A stretch of DNA of 64,000 nucleotides, taken from positions 2,171,539 through 2,235,538 of the forward strand of contig NZ_OY763919.1 of the NCBI RefSeq assembly GCF_963667735.1, written 5' to 3'. Below the pieces are notes generated by a model. That model made no database searches and was not told where the DNA came from. It saw only the letters and a list, made by a program, of their open reading frames with translations. Within the stretch, counting starts at the first letter, position 1, and the number at the start of each line of letters is the position of its first letter. The DNA comes from an uncultured Methanoregula sp. GTDB taxonomy: Archaea; Halobacteriota; Methanomicrobia; Methanomicrobiales; Methanospirillaceae. Shown one piece after another: positions 45,886 to 56,900 of the stretch. The position numbers and the translations under genes were made by a program.

Positions 45886-46914
45886 TTACGCTTTTTTTGT
45901 ATGGTACATATGCCAGATCTTGCAGGCGCCCTCGTGGCTGACCATGCAGGGCCCGACCGGGGTCCTGGGCGTGCAGGCCTTCCCGAACAGTTTACAGTCC
46001 GAGGGCTGGCAGATCCCCCGGAGCACCCTGTCGCAGACACAGGCCGAGTGCTTGCTGATATGTTTAAAGACAATGCCGAACTTCTTCTGCGCATCGTACT
46101 GTCCGAACTCCTTTTTCAGCCGGAGCCCTGAGCCGGGAATAACCGGAAATCCGCGCCATTCCACGTCGGACGGCTCAAAGACCCGGTACATGATCTCCTT
46201 TGCCTTGGTGTTTCCCTCGCGGCTGACCGCTCTCGGGTAGGCATTGTCCACCCGGGTCGTACCCTCCTTCACCTGGCGGACGAGCATCAGGAGGCCGAGC
46301 AGGATATCTTCGGCTTCGAAACCGGCAACCACCTGCGGGACCGGGAAATGCTCGTACTCTTCGTACCCCATCACCGTGCAGACATGGCCGGGCAGCATGA
46401 AGCCGTGCAGTTTTGCCTCGCCCTGCTCGAGCAGCCACTGCATGGCGGGGGGGACGATCCGGTGGCAGGAGAGGATGGAGAAATTCTCCGGGGGTTTTCC
46501 CAGGATGGTTGCGGCAACGGTCGGGGCAGTTGTCTCGAACCCGACGGAGATGAAGACCACTTCCTTGTCCGTCTTCTGTGCGATCTCGACTGCTTTGTGG
46601 ACACCCTGGACCACCCGGATATCGCCGCCGCAGGACTCCATGGATCCTTTCGATCCCGGGACCCGGAGCAGATCGCCGTACGTTGCAATGATGCAGTCCT
46701 TCTCCACGAGGTCCAGTGCAGCATCGATCTCGCCCTGGGGCGTGATGCAGACCGGGCAACCGGGGCCCATGACAATTTTGAGCTTCTCCGGAAGCAGGCT
46801 GCGCAGGCCGGTCCGGGCTATTGCCGCTTCATGGGTCCCGCAGATATGCATGAAGGTCATCTCGCGGTCCACCAGTTCATGCAGCATATCTGCTATCTCT
46901 TTTCCCGTTGCCAT
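45886..46914 (-). CDS. hypD: Hydrogenase maturation factor HypD
   Basis: A 342-residue protein, slightly shorter than bacterial HypD (about 370). All family motifs are present: FMHICGTHEAAIARTGLRSLLP, GPGCPVCITP (redox cysteines) and ESCGGDIRVV. FISVGFETTAPTVAA and LPGHVCTVMGYEEYE follow; the C-terminus has RGICQPSDCKLFGKACTPRTP and GPCMVSHEGACKIW, the cysteines that bind the [4Fe-4S] cluster. HypD works with HypC to receive cyanide from HypE and build the Fe(CN)2CO group of [NiFe] hydrogenases. In hydrogenotrophic methanogens these include Frh, Mvh, Eha or Ech. No other hyp gene is adjacent. It is divergent from the MscS gene with a 45-base gap, so the promoters must overlap. Confidence 0.95.
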   Translation of the reverse strand: MATGKEIADMLHELVDREMTFMHICGTHEAAIARTGLRSLLPEKLKIVMGPGCPVCITPQGEIDAALDLVEKDCIIATYGDLLRVPGSKGSMESCGGDIRVVQGVHKAVEIAQKTDKEVVFISVGFETTAPTVAATILGKPPENFSILSCHRIVPPAMQWLLEQGEAKLHGFMLPGHVCTVMGYEEYEHFPVPQVVAGFEAEDILLGLLMLVRQVKEGTTRVDNAYPRAVSREGNTKAKEIMYRVFEPSDVEWRGFPVIPGSGLRLKKEFGQYDAQKKFGIVFKHISKHSACVCDRVLRGICQPSDCKLFGKACTPRTPVGPCMVSHEGACKIWHMYHTKKA

Positions 46915-46959
46915 ACAATCTCAAGATTATTTACCGCAAAATAACATAAGAGTACGTAT

Positions 46960-48006
46960 ATGGTGTTTAGCGCTGCCGAACTCAACTACATCTTTGCCCT
47001 GGTTGCCCTGGTATCCGGCATACTCCTGGCGTTTGTGGTGCGGTTCATCGTCCGCTGGCTGGAAGCAAAAGCCCAAGAGACCGAGACGAAATGGGATGAT
47101 ATCATCATCGCCGCTATCGGTACGCCCCTCCAGGTCACGATCGTTGCCATTGCCGTCTATGCAGCCCTGACGTTTGTCGGTATCCTTCCGCTCAATTACC
47201 CGGGTCTCCTGGACGAACAGCTGGTGTCGGCCTTCTGGATCGTGATGGGTGCATGGATCATCTCCTCGTTCCTGCACGATGTTATCGCCATTTACGGCCA
47301 CGAGCTTGCGGAAAAATCCGAGAGCGACTGGGATGACCGGCTCGTGGAACTGCTCGAACTCATCGTGAAATGGCTGGTCTGGTTCGCGGCCCTGATGGCG
47401 ATTCTGTCGGTGTTCGAAGTGAATATCACCCCGTTCCTCGCAGGTGCCGGAATTGCCGGTCTCGCCGTTGCGCTGGCGGCGCAGGATATCATCTCGAACT
47501 TCTTTGGCGGGGCCATCATCACGATTGACAAACCGTTCAAAGTCGGCGACCGGGTCAAGGTGGACCAGTATTATGGCGATGTCCTCAATGTCGGCCCCCG
47601 CAGCACCCGGATAAAAACGCTCGATTACCAGGTTGTGACGATTCCCAACAACAAGATCACGACCAATGTCATTGTCAACTATTCCGAGCCGGATGAGAAA
47701 CTCCGGATCACACTTCCCGTATCCGTTGCGTACGGGACCGATATCGAATCCGTCAAAAAGATCCTTCTTGAGATATCGGGCGATGTGATCGGCAGCTCGG
47801 ACTACCTCCTTGCGGATCCTGCTCCAAAAGTCTTCTTCATAGAGTTTGCCGATTCCAGCCTCAGGTTCGTCCTCTATGTCTGGGCACGGAAATACAATCT
47901 TCCCGATGAGATCAAAGATGCGATCAATTCCCGGATTGCTCTCCGGTTTGCAGAGGCCGGAATCGAGATCCCCTTCCCCCAGATGGAAGTCCGGCTCAAA
48001 AAATAA
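46960..48006 (+). CDS. mscS: MscS-family mechanosensitive channel
   Basis: A 348-residue channel protein. Four to five hydrophobic segments come first (LNYIFALVALVSGILLAFVV, VTIVAIAVYAALTFVGI, FWIVMGAWIISSFLHDV, KWLVWFAALMAILSVF). The pore-lining helix follows: FLAGAGIAGLAVALAAQDII, then SNFFGGAIITIDKPFKVGD, the family's Gly/Ala-packed TM3 and the entry of the beta domain (VGPRSTRIKTLDYQVVTIPN). The cytoplasmic alpha/beta domain ends at FPQMEVRLKK. Such channels release solutes on hypo-osmotic shock. The start ATG 46960 lies 45 bases from the divergent hypD start. The extra N-terminal spans put it in the larger archaeal MscS group rather than the 3-span E. coli type. Confidence 0.9.
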   Translation: MVFSAAELNYIFALVALVSGILLAFVVRFIVRWLEAKAQETETKWDDIIIAAIGTPLQVTIVAIAVYAALTFVGILPLNYPGLLDEQLVSAFWIVMGAWIISSFLHDVIAIYGHELAEKSESDWDDRLVELLELIVKWLVWFAALMAILSVFEVNITPFLAGAGIAGLAVALAAQDIISNFFGGAIITIDKPFKVGDRVKVDQYYGDVLNVGPRSTRIKTLDYQVVTIPNNKITTNVIVNYSEPDEKLRITLPVSVAYGTDIESVKKILLEISGDVIGSSDYLLADPAPKVFFIEFADSSLRFVLYVWARKYNLPDEIKDAINSRIALRFAEAGIEIPFPQMEVRLKK

Positions 48007-48163
48007 TTTTCTCCCTATCTCGCGGGGCTATGCGTTCCCGCCCCTGAATTCACAGAAAGAGTCCCTGTATGCAGGTATTTCTGCTCCATTGCCCGTGCGT
48101 TCTCCGCAATGTTTTATAGGGAGTACTCACAACGTAGTTAGGCAACTGCGATAGGAGCAAAAA

Positions 48164-48201
48164 CGGCAAAGCAGCAGACCCCGACAGGCCGGGGATTGCC
48201 G
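48164..48201 (+). other. Nested hairpin upstream of tRNA-Thr
   Basis: The 38 bases ending 19 bases before the tRNA fold into a nested stem: CGGCA (48164-48168) with TGCCG (48197-48201), and inside it CCCCG (48179-48183) with CGGGG (48190-48194). TTTTATAGGG near 48113-48122 is a possible TATA box, so the hairpin would be in the 5' leader of the tRNA precursor or in a separate small RNA. No known RNA family is recognised. Confidence 0.4.
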
Positions 48202-48220
48202 GGCCGGTTGCACAACTATT

Positions 48221-48294
48221 GCCTATGTGACACAGCCTGGCAGTGTGCCTCCTTGGTAAGGAGGAAGTCGCGAGTTCAAATCTCGCCATAGGCT
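48221..48294 (+). tRNA. tRNA-Thr (anticodon GGT)
   Basis: A complete cloverleaf without intron: acceptor GCCTATG/CATAGGC (48221-48227 with 48287-48293), T and G at 8-9, D stem ACAC/GTGT with loop AGCCTGGCA, anticodon stem CCTCC/GGAGG with loop TTGGTAA, five-base variable loop AAGTC, T stem GCGAG/CTCGC with loop TTCAAAT, discriminator T. Anticodon GGT reads ACC and ACT (threonine). The 3' CCA is not encoded, as usual in archaea. A T-run (TTTTTCTTGTTTTC) follows directly. Confidence 0.95.
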
Positions 48295-48309
48295 TTTTCT
48301 TGTTTTCTC
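48292..48309 (+). terminator. T-rich terminator after tRNA-Thr
   Basis: GCTTTTTCTTGTTTTCTCC follows the tRNA acceptor stem directly. A run of T tracts just after a tRNA gene is the usual archaeal stop for such transcripts. Confidence 0.5.
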
Positions 48310-48444
48310 CATTTCCTGAATCAATTCCTCGTGAGGTATCTTACGGGTATTTCAATGCATTCAGGGACGGTACTTTATTCATACAAATCCTGTTATATTA
48401 CGAGATCCAATCTCTATTCACGAGGAAAACCCCGGCGGATTCTT

Positions 48445-49461
48445 ATGCAGGAACCAGGCATATCCCCACTGAATAGTCAAGGGCAGGCGGGACCTGAACC
48501 CGGCTCTCCGGTCAATGCTCTCTCCGGCAAGGAGAATTCCCCGGGTTTTTCTGCAGGCAGTTCTCCGGCGGGGACCCCTGCCGAAAACCAAAAATCCGTT
48601 CTTCTTGAAACGCATCCGGATCCCCATAGTTTTCTCTACAAATATACGCTGGCCTGTTTTCCCATTCTCCTTGTCATCATCTCGATATTTGTCCGGTCAT
48701 TTCTGGAACAGATGAGCAGGATCCTGATTCCGGGAATTCCTGCCATGTTCAGTTCGGCAACCCCCACCCTGACCAGCATCACCGGTATCTCCATATTCCT
48801 TGTAGCGCCGGTAGGTCTCTTTGTCATTGTTGCCGGTATCGGCTGGGCATTGCGGTTTACTGAGCTCTGGACAAGCACGGCTCTCACGCTTGGCCTCAGC
48901 ATCCTTGTCGCGTTTATCCTGATGGGAAGTTCAGGTCTTTCGCCCGCGTCCGAGAAATATATCTTCAATCTCCTGTACTGGATAGCGTTCCTTGTCCAGC
49001 CATTCTGTATTCTTGCAGCAATCGTCACCCTTGTCTGGGCCGAGAAATTCCGGCGGAGCATCACGTACCGCATCCTGCACGACAATATTGCGATCTCCGG
49101 GGGTGTCTGGAAACACCAGGAGCACCTGGTTCCGCACCACCAGATTGGCCGCATTGTCCTTGAACAGGATCTCTTCGGCCGGATGTTCAATTACGGAACG
49201 GTCATTCCCCAGAGCATCTCCCGGTGGGGAGCCGAGACCTCGTTCCGCGGGGTGGGTGCAAGCGGCCAGAAAGATAATTTCGGCGCAATGATTGGTTTTT
49301 TCAAAGGGCGCGAGGAAGCATCGCGAAGTCCCCTTGATTGTTTTTACGGGATTCCGGATCCCGGAAAAGCGCAGGAACTCATGAAATCCCTGATGATCCG
49401 GTCTGCAAGCCGGGAAGAAGAGCAGGTATCGTATTTAAAACAGATTTGCGACAAGATCTAA
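48445..49461 (+). CDS. Membrane protein with bacterial PH (bPH2/YdbS-like) domain
   Basis: A 338-residue protein from ATG 48445 (MQEPGISPLNSQG); an in-frame start at 48331 lies close to the tRNA and adds no recognisable sequence. After about 55 polar residues come four membrane spans: LACFPILLVIISIFV, ISIFLVAPVGLFVIVAGIGW, TALTLGLSILVAFILMG and YWIAFLVQPFCILAAIVTLV. The PH-like domain is then SITYRILHDNIAISGGVWKH, LVPHHQIGRIVLEQDLFGRM and NYGTVIPQSISRWG. This 'I-x-x-Q-x-I...R-x-F-G' layout is the YdbS/bPH2 signature. Such proteins are membrane-bound and mostly of unknown role. GGCGGATTC lies before the ATG. The C-terminal 80 residues (KGREEASRSPLDCFYGIPDP) are soluble. Confidence 0.7.
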   Translation: MQEPGISPLNSQGQAGPEPGSPVNALSGKENSPGFSAGSSPAGTPAENQKSVLLETHPDPHSFLYKYTLACFPILLVIISIFVRSFLEQMSRILIPGIPAMFSSATPTLTSITGISIFLVAPVGLFVIVAGIGWALRFTELWTSTALTLGLSILVAFILMGSSGLSPASEKYIFNLLYWIAFLVQPFCILAAIVTLVWAEKFRRSITYRILHDNIAISGGVWKHQEHLVPHHQIGRIVLEQDLFGRMFNYGTVIPQSISRWGAETSFRGVGASGQKDNFGAMIGFFKGREEASRSPLDCFYGIPDPGKAQELMKSLMIRSASREEEQVSYLKQICDKI

Positions 49462-49535
49462 AAAAGCATGCATCTCCTGCATACGTCTCCTTTTTCCTTT
49501 CATTTCTCAATATATCTAAGAAATTGTGGTGAATC

Positions 49536-50768
49536 ATGAGCCAACCGACACTCTCCGAACCCCGACAAAGCCCGGGGAACGGAAAAAACTACACCTTTGC
49601 ACCGCGGATGGCAAAAACTCCCAAATCCTTTATCCGGGAAATTCTCAAGGTAACCGAAGATCCCCGGATCATATCGTTTGCCGGGGGACTGCCGAATCCC
49701 GCGCTCATCGATGTTGATAATATAGCAAAAGCGGCAGCCTCCGTACTTGCTTCCGATGGCCGATCTGCCCTCCAGTACTCCACAACCGAAGGCTACCGGC
49801 CGCTCCGGCAGTTCATTGCCGACCGGTACAGGAAACGGCTGGGTCTTGCAATTTCACCGGATGAGATCCTGATCACCAACGGATCCCAGCAGTGCCTGGA
49901 CCTTATCGGCAAGATCCTGATCGGAAAGGGCGATCATATCGCCATCGAACGGCCCGGCTATCTCGGGGCAATCCAGGCCTTCTCATTGTACGAGCCGGTC
50001 TTCCATCCTGTCATTCTCCATGAGGACGGGCCGGATACCGCCCAGCTCGCCCATACCCTTTCAAAGCATCCGGTCCGGTTTTTTTACGGGATCCCGAACT
50101 CCCAGAACCCCTCCGGTATAACGTATTCCGAAAAGCGCCGGGAGGAGATTGCGGGAATCATAAAGGAGACGGATACGCTCTTTGTCGAAGACGATGCTTA
50201 TGGCGAACTGAATTTTTCAGGAAAATCCCTGCCATCCCTGAAAAAATTCATCCCGGAGCAGACGATCATTACCGGATCGTTCTCGAAGATCCTGGCCCCC
50301 GGCATGCGGATGGGCTGGGTTGTCGCACCCCCGGCCATCATGGAGCAGCTGGTTGTTGCAAAACAGGCCTCCGATCTCCATTCCAATTACCTGTCCCAGC
50401 GGATCGCGTACGAGTATCTCCAGACTCAGGACATCGATGCCCACATCCGGAAGATCCAGTCCTCCTACCGGCACCAGCGGGATGTCATGATCCGGTGCAT
50501 GGAGGAGAATTTCCCGGATACCGTTTCGTTCACCCGGCCCCTGGGAGGCATGTTCATCTGGGTCACCCTGCCGGAAGGTATCTCGTCCATGGATGTCTTC
50601 AATGCTGCGCTTGCACAGAACATTGCCGTTCTCCCGGGATCCCCGTTCTACATCGACGGGGGCGGAAACAACACCCTCAGGATCAATTTCTCCAATGCAG
50701 CTGACGAGAAGATCCGGACCGGGATCGAACGGCTGGCAGCGGTTATCAAAAGCCGGATACCAAAATAA
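49536..50768 (+). CDS. Class I/II PLP aminotransferase (2-aminoadipate/MocR-like group)
   Basis: A 410-residue fold-type I aminotransferase of full length. It shows FIREILKVTEDPRIISFAGG and LPNPALIDVD at the N-terminus, ALQYSTTEGYRPLRQFIADR, ITNGSQQCLDLIGKIL, FFYGIPNSQNPSGITYSEKR, VEDDAYGELNFSG (PLP-ring Asp), IITGSFSKILAPGMRMGWVV (Schiff-base Lys), and GGGNNTLRINFS (the substrate-carboxylate Arg). This is the family of LysN-type 2-aminoadipate and aromatic aminotransferases (Kbl/AspC-like). The exact amino acid is not determinable. GTGGTGAATC precedes ATG 49536. A T-rich stretch (50770-50787) follows the stop and probably ends the transcript. Confidence 0.85.
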   Translation: MSQPTLSEPRQSPGNGKNYTFAPRMAKTPKSFIREILKVTEDPRIISFAGGLPNPALIDVDNIAKAAASVLASDGRSALQYSTTEGYRPLRQFIADRYRKRLGLAISPDEILITNGSQQCLDLIGKILIGKGDHIAIERPGYLGAIQAFSLYEPVFHPVILHEDGPDTAQLAHTLSKHPVRFFYGIPNSQNPSGITYSEKRREEIAGIIKETDTLFVEDDAYGELNFSGKSLPSLKKFIPEQTIITGSFSKILAPGMRMGWVVAPPAIMEQLVVAKQASDLHSNYLSQRIAYEYLQTQDIDAHIRKIQSSYRHQRDVMIRCMEENFPDTVSFTRPLGGMFIWVTLPEGISSMDVFNAALAQNIAVLPGSPFYIDGGGNNTLRINFSNAADEKIRTGIERLAAVIKSRIPK

Positions 50769-50788
50769 TTTTTATCTCCCTTTTTCGT
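50769..50788 (+). terminator. T-rich terminator after the aminotransferase gene
   Basis: Directly after the stop codon come ATTTTTATCTCCCTTTTTCG bases. Two T tracts in 18 bases right after a gene end are typical of archaeal termination. They also separate this gene from the promoter of the TPR gene. Confidence 0.45.
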
Positions 50789-50965
50789 GCAGTATAAAAA
50801 TAGTATTCATAAATCAATACCGATCATATATTGTACCGGAAAGGGTATATGCGGCTTATAAGCAACCTGTATAGCTAGTGTATACCGGAGAAAACAAATA
50901 AGGGTTCAGAATAATGGCGGCTCATTCCAGCAACTGCACAATGGGCAGGTTGAGGTAAAAAATTC
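50789..50965 (+). promoter_or_regulatory. Promoter and 5' leader of the giant TPR gene
   Basis: TATAAAAATA (50793-50802) is a strong TATA box and would give a leader of about 140 bases. Within it lie a short palindrome (GCTTATAAGC, 50852-50861) and a 14-codon mini-frame (50914-50958, MAAHSSNCTMGRLR) whose stop overlaps the ribosome site (TTGAGGT, 50950-50956) of the large gene. The mini-frame may be chance, but its stop only 7 bases before the ATG would allow coupled translation. Confidence 0.4.
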
Positions 50966-53900
50966 ATGAACAATAAGAGTGATGCTGAAGCATTAATGCG
51001 GCAGGGGGTCGAACTCTATGACCTTGGGCGTTTCCAGGAAGCCATCGTCATGTTCGACCGGGGTCTCGCCCTCTATCCCGATCTTGCAAAAGCTCATTAT
51101 TTCAAAGGAATTGCCCTGTACGATCTGGGAAAATACGATGAATCCATACTTGCCTACGACCAGGCAATCGCCATCGATCCAACGGATTCCAATGCCTGGT
51201 ACAACAAAGCTGCAACCCTTGCCCAGGTTGGCAGGAACGAGGAAGCCCTCGTTGCCTGCGATCGCCTCCTCTCTATAAAATACGATAATGCCGAGGCCTG
51301 GATCCTCAAAGGCATTGCTCTTTACGAACTCGGCCGGTACAAGGACGCCATCACCGCTTACGATCATGCCCTCATGGTGGATCCCCGGCATGCAAAAGTG
51401 TATTACAACAAAGGAATAGCGCTTGCCGACCTGGGCCGCCACCAGGAAGCCATCAGCGCGTACAACAAGGCCATCGAGATAGTACCGGATTACGCCCGGG
51501 CCTATTACAACCGGGGGATCTCCCTTTACGATCTTGGCAGGTACGAGGAAGCCCTGGCTGCCTTTGACAAAGCGTATGCTCTCGATCCCAGCGATATCTG
51601 GGTCTGGTATTACCGGAGTTTTATCCTTGCCAAGCAGGAACTCTTCGATGAAGCAGTCGATGCGTCCGCACGCTTCCTCCACGATGAACCCGGCCATGCC
51701 GACATCTGGGCCATCAACGGGATCTCGCTGTTCCGGATCGGGCGCTATGAGGAAGCGATCGCAGCGCTTGGCGAGGCTGTTTCCCTCAATGAAGAACTCA
51801 CCGATGCCTGGTATTACCAGGGGCTTGCCTGCCAGGCCCTGAACCGGTTCTCCGAGGCTATCCATGCATTTGACCGGACGCTCGAACTTTCGCCGTCAAA
51901 CGCAAAAGCCCGCGAGGAGCGGGGCATTGCAAACTACCGGTTAAAAAAATATAACGAGGCTGTTTCTGATTTCGATCAGTGCCTCTCTCTCGATCCGGAG
52001 AACCACCGGGTCTGGTTCCGGCGCGGCGTATCGTGCATCAACTTGAGCCGGCATGAGGATGCGCTGGAATCAATTGCACGGAGCCTGGAGCTGGCGCCGG
52101 ATCATGCCGGATCCTTTTATTTCCGGGGAATGGCCCTCACCCGGCTTGGCCGGCACAAAGAAGCCATCGAGGCCTTTGAATCCGCGCTGAAATGCGATCC
52201 CCGGTGCTCGCTTGCAGCGTACCAGGAAGGTCTTTCGTATGCAAATCTCGGCCAGTTCCAGGAAGCGGTCAGTGCTTACGAGCAGGCATTGAAGATCAAC
52301 CCGGCTTATACCGAAGCCTTGTACCACAAGGGCTTTGCGCTTGCAAAGCTGGGCAAGAACGACGATGCGATCCAGGAATACGATCGTACTCTTGCCTATG
52401 ATCCTTCGAATGCCCAGGCCTACCACCAGAAGGGACTCCAGCTCGCAAAGCTCGGGCACTATGACGAAGCGGTTGAAGCGTATAACAAAAGTATCGAGCT
52501 CAAGCCGGCATATGCCCAGGCATTTTACGATAAAGGCATTGCCCTTTCCCGGCTCGAACGTTTCGAACCCGCCCTGGAGGCGTTCGAGCAGGCAGTTGCG
52601 ATCAACCCGAACTATGTGTACGCCTATTACAACCGGGGCCTTGCGCTTGTCCAGTTGAACCGGTTCGAGGAGGCGATCCGGGAATTCGACCGGGCAATCG
52701 ATATCGATCCCACGCATGCCCTGGCCCTCTACCAGAGGGGTACGACCCTTGTCCAGCTCAAGCGGTACCCCGAGGCCGTTATCGCGTTCGATGCAGTCCT
52801 CGCGTTCTCCCCCCAGAATACCGGGGCATTGTATGAAAAAGCCCACGCGCTCTTCAACCTCCTCCGTTACCAGGAAGCAGTTGTAGCTTTTGACGAAGCG
52901 CTCGAACAGAACCCGTCCCTTACGGAAGCCTGGCTGTTCAAGGGTATCAGCCTGGCCCATCTCGGGCAGCTGGAAGATGCGATTGATGCATTCGACAAAT
53001 GCCTTGTCCTGAAACCCCGGCTGACCGAAGCAGCGGTCCGGAAAGGAATCGCGTTCTATAACCTCGGGCAGTTCGAAGAATCGATTGCAGTATTCAATAA
53101 AGCGCTCAATGAATCTCCCCGGGATATCTGGGCCTGGTGTTACAAGGGTCTCTCTCTCTCGGCGCTCAATCGTTTTGACGAAGCCATACGGGCATTTGAC
53201 AAGACCCTCGAGATAAACCGGAAATGCGCCCGGGCATTTTATGAGAAAGGAAACGCCCTTTCTGCAATGGGAAAGCCGCTTGAAGCCGTTGTCTCCTATG
53301 ACCAGGCCCTTGAGATTTCCCCGGACGATCCCAAGATCCTGTATAAGAAAGGCGTGGCCCTTGCCCAGCGGGAGCGGTACGAGGACGCAATCCGGGCTTT
53401 CGAAGCAGCGCTGATGCTCGAACCCGAGAATGCGTCGGCTTATTATTACCTGGGCATCTCCTATGCCGGAAGGGAACGGTTCGATGATTCCATACGGGCC
53501 TTTGAGAGCTGCTTAACGCTTGAGCCGGACAATGCGCTGGCCTATCACTTCAAAGGCATCGCCCTTATCCAGAAAGAGCGGTACGAAGAGGCCATCCGTT
53601 CGTTCTCGAGCGCTATCCAGCTCGATGCCTCCAATGCCGCCTCGCATTTTTACATGGGTCTTGCCTATCTCCAGTCCCGGGAATATGAACATGCGATATC
53701 CTCACTTGAAACGGCTACCGGCATGGATCCAACGCTCTCCGATGCGTTCATGTACGAGGGATTTGCCTATTACTCCCTGGGCAGGTATGCAGAAGCCCTC
53801 CCCCTGCTCGATCGCAGTCTTGAGAAGAACCCCTCGCTCATCGATGCCATGATCTGCAGGGCCGGCTCTTTGTATTTCCTTGAGCGGTATTCTGAAACCA

Positions 53901-56900
53901 TCGAGACCGATGACCGGATCCTCTCCCTGAACCCGACCCTTGTCGACATCTGGATGCAGAAAGGGAATTCCCATTACAATCTTGGGAAAAAGCAGGACGC
54001 GATCAATGCGTATACAAAAGCCCTTGAGATTAATGCCGGCCTGACCGAAGCCTGGATCAAAAAGGCACTGGCGCTCGCCGATCTCGGGAAAATTCCGGAT
54101 GCGGTTGCTGCCTACACCCGGGCTCTTGACATAAACCCGTCCTTAAAAGAGATCTGGATGAAAAAGGGCGATGCCCTGGTTCAGCTGGGAAAGACGGAAG
54201 AGGCGATCGCTGCATACAACAAATCCCTCCGGATCGATCCGGACCAGGAGAACGGCTGGATCAAGATCGGGAGGGCCTACTTCGATGTCAGCAGTTACCA
54301 GGATGCCATCGATGCATTCGATAATGCCATCTCGCTCAACCAGAGGAGCACCGACGCCTTCTATTCCAAGGGGCTGGCACTCGAAAAAGTCAACCGGGCC
54401 GAAGAAGCGATCCATGTCTTTGAGATCCTCCTCGAGATCGATCCCGGCAACGGGGATGCGCAGTATCACAAAGGGCTCGCCCTGGCAAGCCGGGGAGATC
54501 ATAGGCATGCAGCGTTCTCCTTTGAAAAGACAAGCGAGATCCTGCCCGGGTTTGCACCGGCCTGGTACAACAAAGGAAAATCGCTCATCGAATCCGGGAA
54601 ATACCAGGAAGCGATCATTGCCCTGAACCAGGCGCTCAGTATCGAGTCGTCCTATACCGAAGCCTATTATTACCTGGGCCTTGCACTCCTGAAGACCGGC
54701 AAATTCCAGGAAGCCATCGGGGCATTTGACCGGAACCTGGCAAAAGACACAAGCAATGCCCCCGGCCATTTCAACCGGGGCCTGGCACTTGAAAAACTGG
54801 GAAGGTTCGACGAATCCCTTGAAGCTTTCGACAAGGCACTGATTTATGACCCGGACAATGCCCTTGCATTTTACCACAAGGGCAAATCGTTTGCCGACCT
54901 GAACCGCCACAGCGATGCAGTTTTTGCTTTCGACAAGACACTCCAGCTCAAGCCGAAATACACGGATGCCCGCCTCAGGAAAGGTATCGCCCTGTACAAT
55001 ATGGGGAGATTCGAGGATGCCATTGCCGATTTCGATAAGACGATCCTCGAAAGCCCCAAAAATTTCCTGGCGCATTATTACAAGGCCCGGTCGTATGAAT
55101 CTCTCCAGGAGTTTCCGCTCGCAACCGAGTTCTTCGACCGTGCCCTTGAGATCGATGCCGGTTTCCGCGATGCACATTTCCACAAGGGGCTCTCGCTTCT
55201 CGAACTGGAAGAGTCCGGCGAAGCTCTCCTCTCCTTTGATCTCACGCTCGATATCGACCGCGATTATTCCCCGGCTTACTATAGCCGCGGCGTTACCCTG
55301 CTGAAACTGGGGAGGCACAAGGAAGCAGTCTCGTCTTTCGACCGGTGCCTGGCGCTCACTCCCTCTTTTGCTCCGGCCCATCTCCAGCGGGGGCGTGCCC
55401 TCTATGCACAGGGAATGTTCCGGGATGCCATCTATGCCTTCGATTCCTCCCTCGAATACGATCCCGGCTCCGCGGAGGCCGCACTCTTCAAATCCCTTGC
55501 CCTGCACGATCTCGGGCAGAACGAAGAGTCGCTGGCAGCCAGTGAAAAAGCACTCGAACTGAGGCCGGCGTACACGGAGGCCTGGTTCAGCAAAGGCGTT
55601 GCGCTCTTCCACCTCGGGCGGTATGATGAAGCTGTTATCGCGTACGACCGGTCGATCGAACTCGATCCGGACAGTGCCCAGGCAGCCTTTAACCGGGGTC
55701 TTTCCCTGATACATCTCTCCCGCTATCAGGATGCGGTGGAGACGTTCGATCAGGTACTGGCCCGTGTTCCGCAATTCGTCCCGGCGATATACCAGAAGGG
55801 TATCTCTCTTGCCCTCCTCAACCGGCATGAAGATGCGATTTTAGCATTCGATGCTGCGCTCGAACTGACCCCTGCCGACCCGGCGGTTCTTTATCAGAAA
55901 GGCATCTCCCAGTCCCGGCTTGAACAGTACGAGGAGGCTATTGCAACGTTCAATGCCGCAATCGTGCTGGATCCCCAGAATGCCGATCCCTGTTACCAGA
56001 AAGGCATCTCGCTCGCTGCGCTCGGCCGGCAGGATGAAGCCGAAGCTGCATTCAGCCAGGCCCTTTTGCTCGATCCCGGGAATAACGATGCCCTGTACCA
56101 CCGGGGTCTGGCCCTTGCGGAGCTCGGGCAATTTGCCGAAGCGGTCGAAACCCTGACAAGGACGGTTGAAACCAACCCGCAGATTGCCAATGCCTGGCTC
56201 ATCCGGGGATTCTGCCTCTTTGCCCTTGAGCGGTTCGCAGAATCGGTCATATCCTATAACAAGGCGCTGGAACTGGATCCGGGCAATCCCCACACCTGGT
56301 TCTACAAAGGCAGGGCCCACATCAGTCTTGGCAATGACGAGGAAGCAATCCCAGCCCTTGACCGGGCCCTGGAGCTGATCCCGGAATTCGGGGAAGCCTA
56401 TTATTACAAAGGCATCGCCCTGTTCCGGCAGAAGAAAATGCCCGATGCTGCCGTTGCATTCGAAGACGCGAGCCGGATCATGCCCGATTTTACGGATGCA
56501 TTCCGGGAGAACGGGCGGACGCTTGCGGCCCTTGGACGGAACCGGGAAGCTGTCGAGGCGTTCGATCGCGTGCTTTCATCCATACCGAAAGACCCGGTTG
56601 CCCTGTACGGAAAAGCCCGGGCACTGGATCATCTTGGCCAGTACAAGGATGCTATCCCGGTCTATTCCCGGGTCAATCTTGCTGAACCAGGTTGCGAACG
56701 GGCTTATCTCTACAAGGGCTTTGCCCAGATGATCACTCACCAGTACGAGGATGCAGTTGAAGCATTTTCTTCGACCCTGGATATCAACCCCTCGAATGCC
56801 GAAGCGTGGAGGGAGAAAGGAAGGGCACTTGTCCTCCTGGAAAAGAACGAGCAGGCGGTTTCCGCGTTCGACGGGTATCTCTCCCTGAACCCGGACTCTT

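Noticed and set aside
45806..46240. 144-codon plus-strand frame, with other plus-strand frames up to 47170
   Set aside because: They run antisense to hypD, whose cysteine motifs fix the coding strand.
54143..55828. A 561-codon minus-strand frame, and many more minus-strand frames of 80-340 codons, opposite the TPR gene
   Set aside because: They arise because the GC-rich, repetitive TPR coding strand rarely gives stop codons on its complement. They repeat with the 102-base unit and have no family character.
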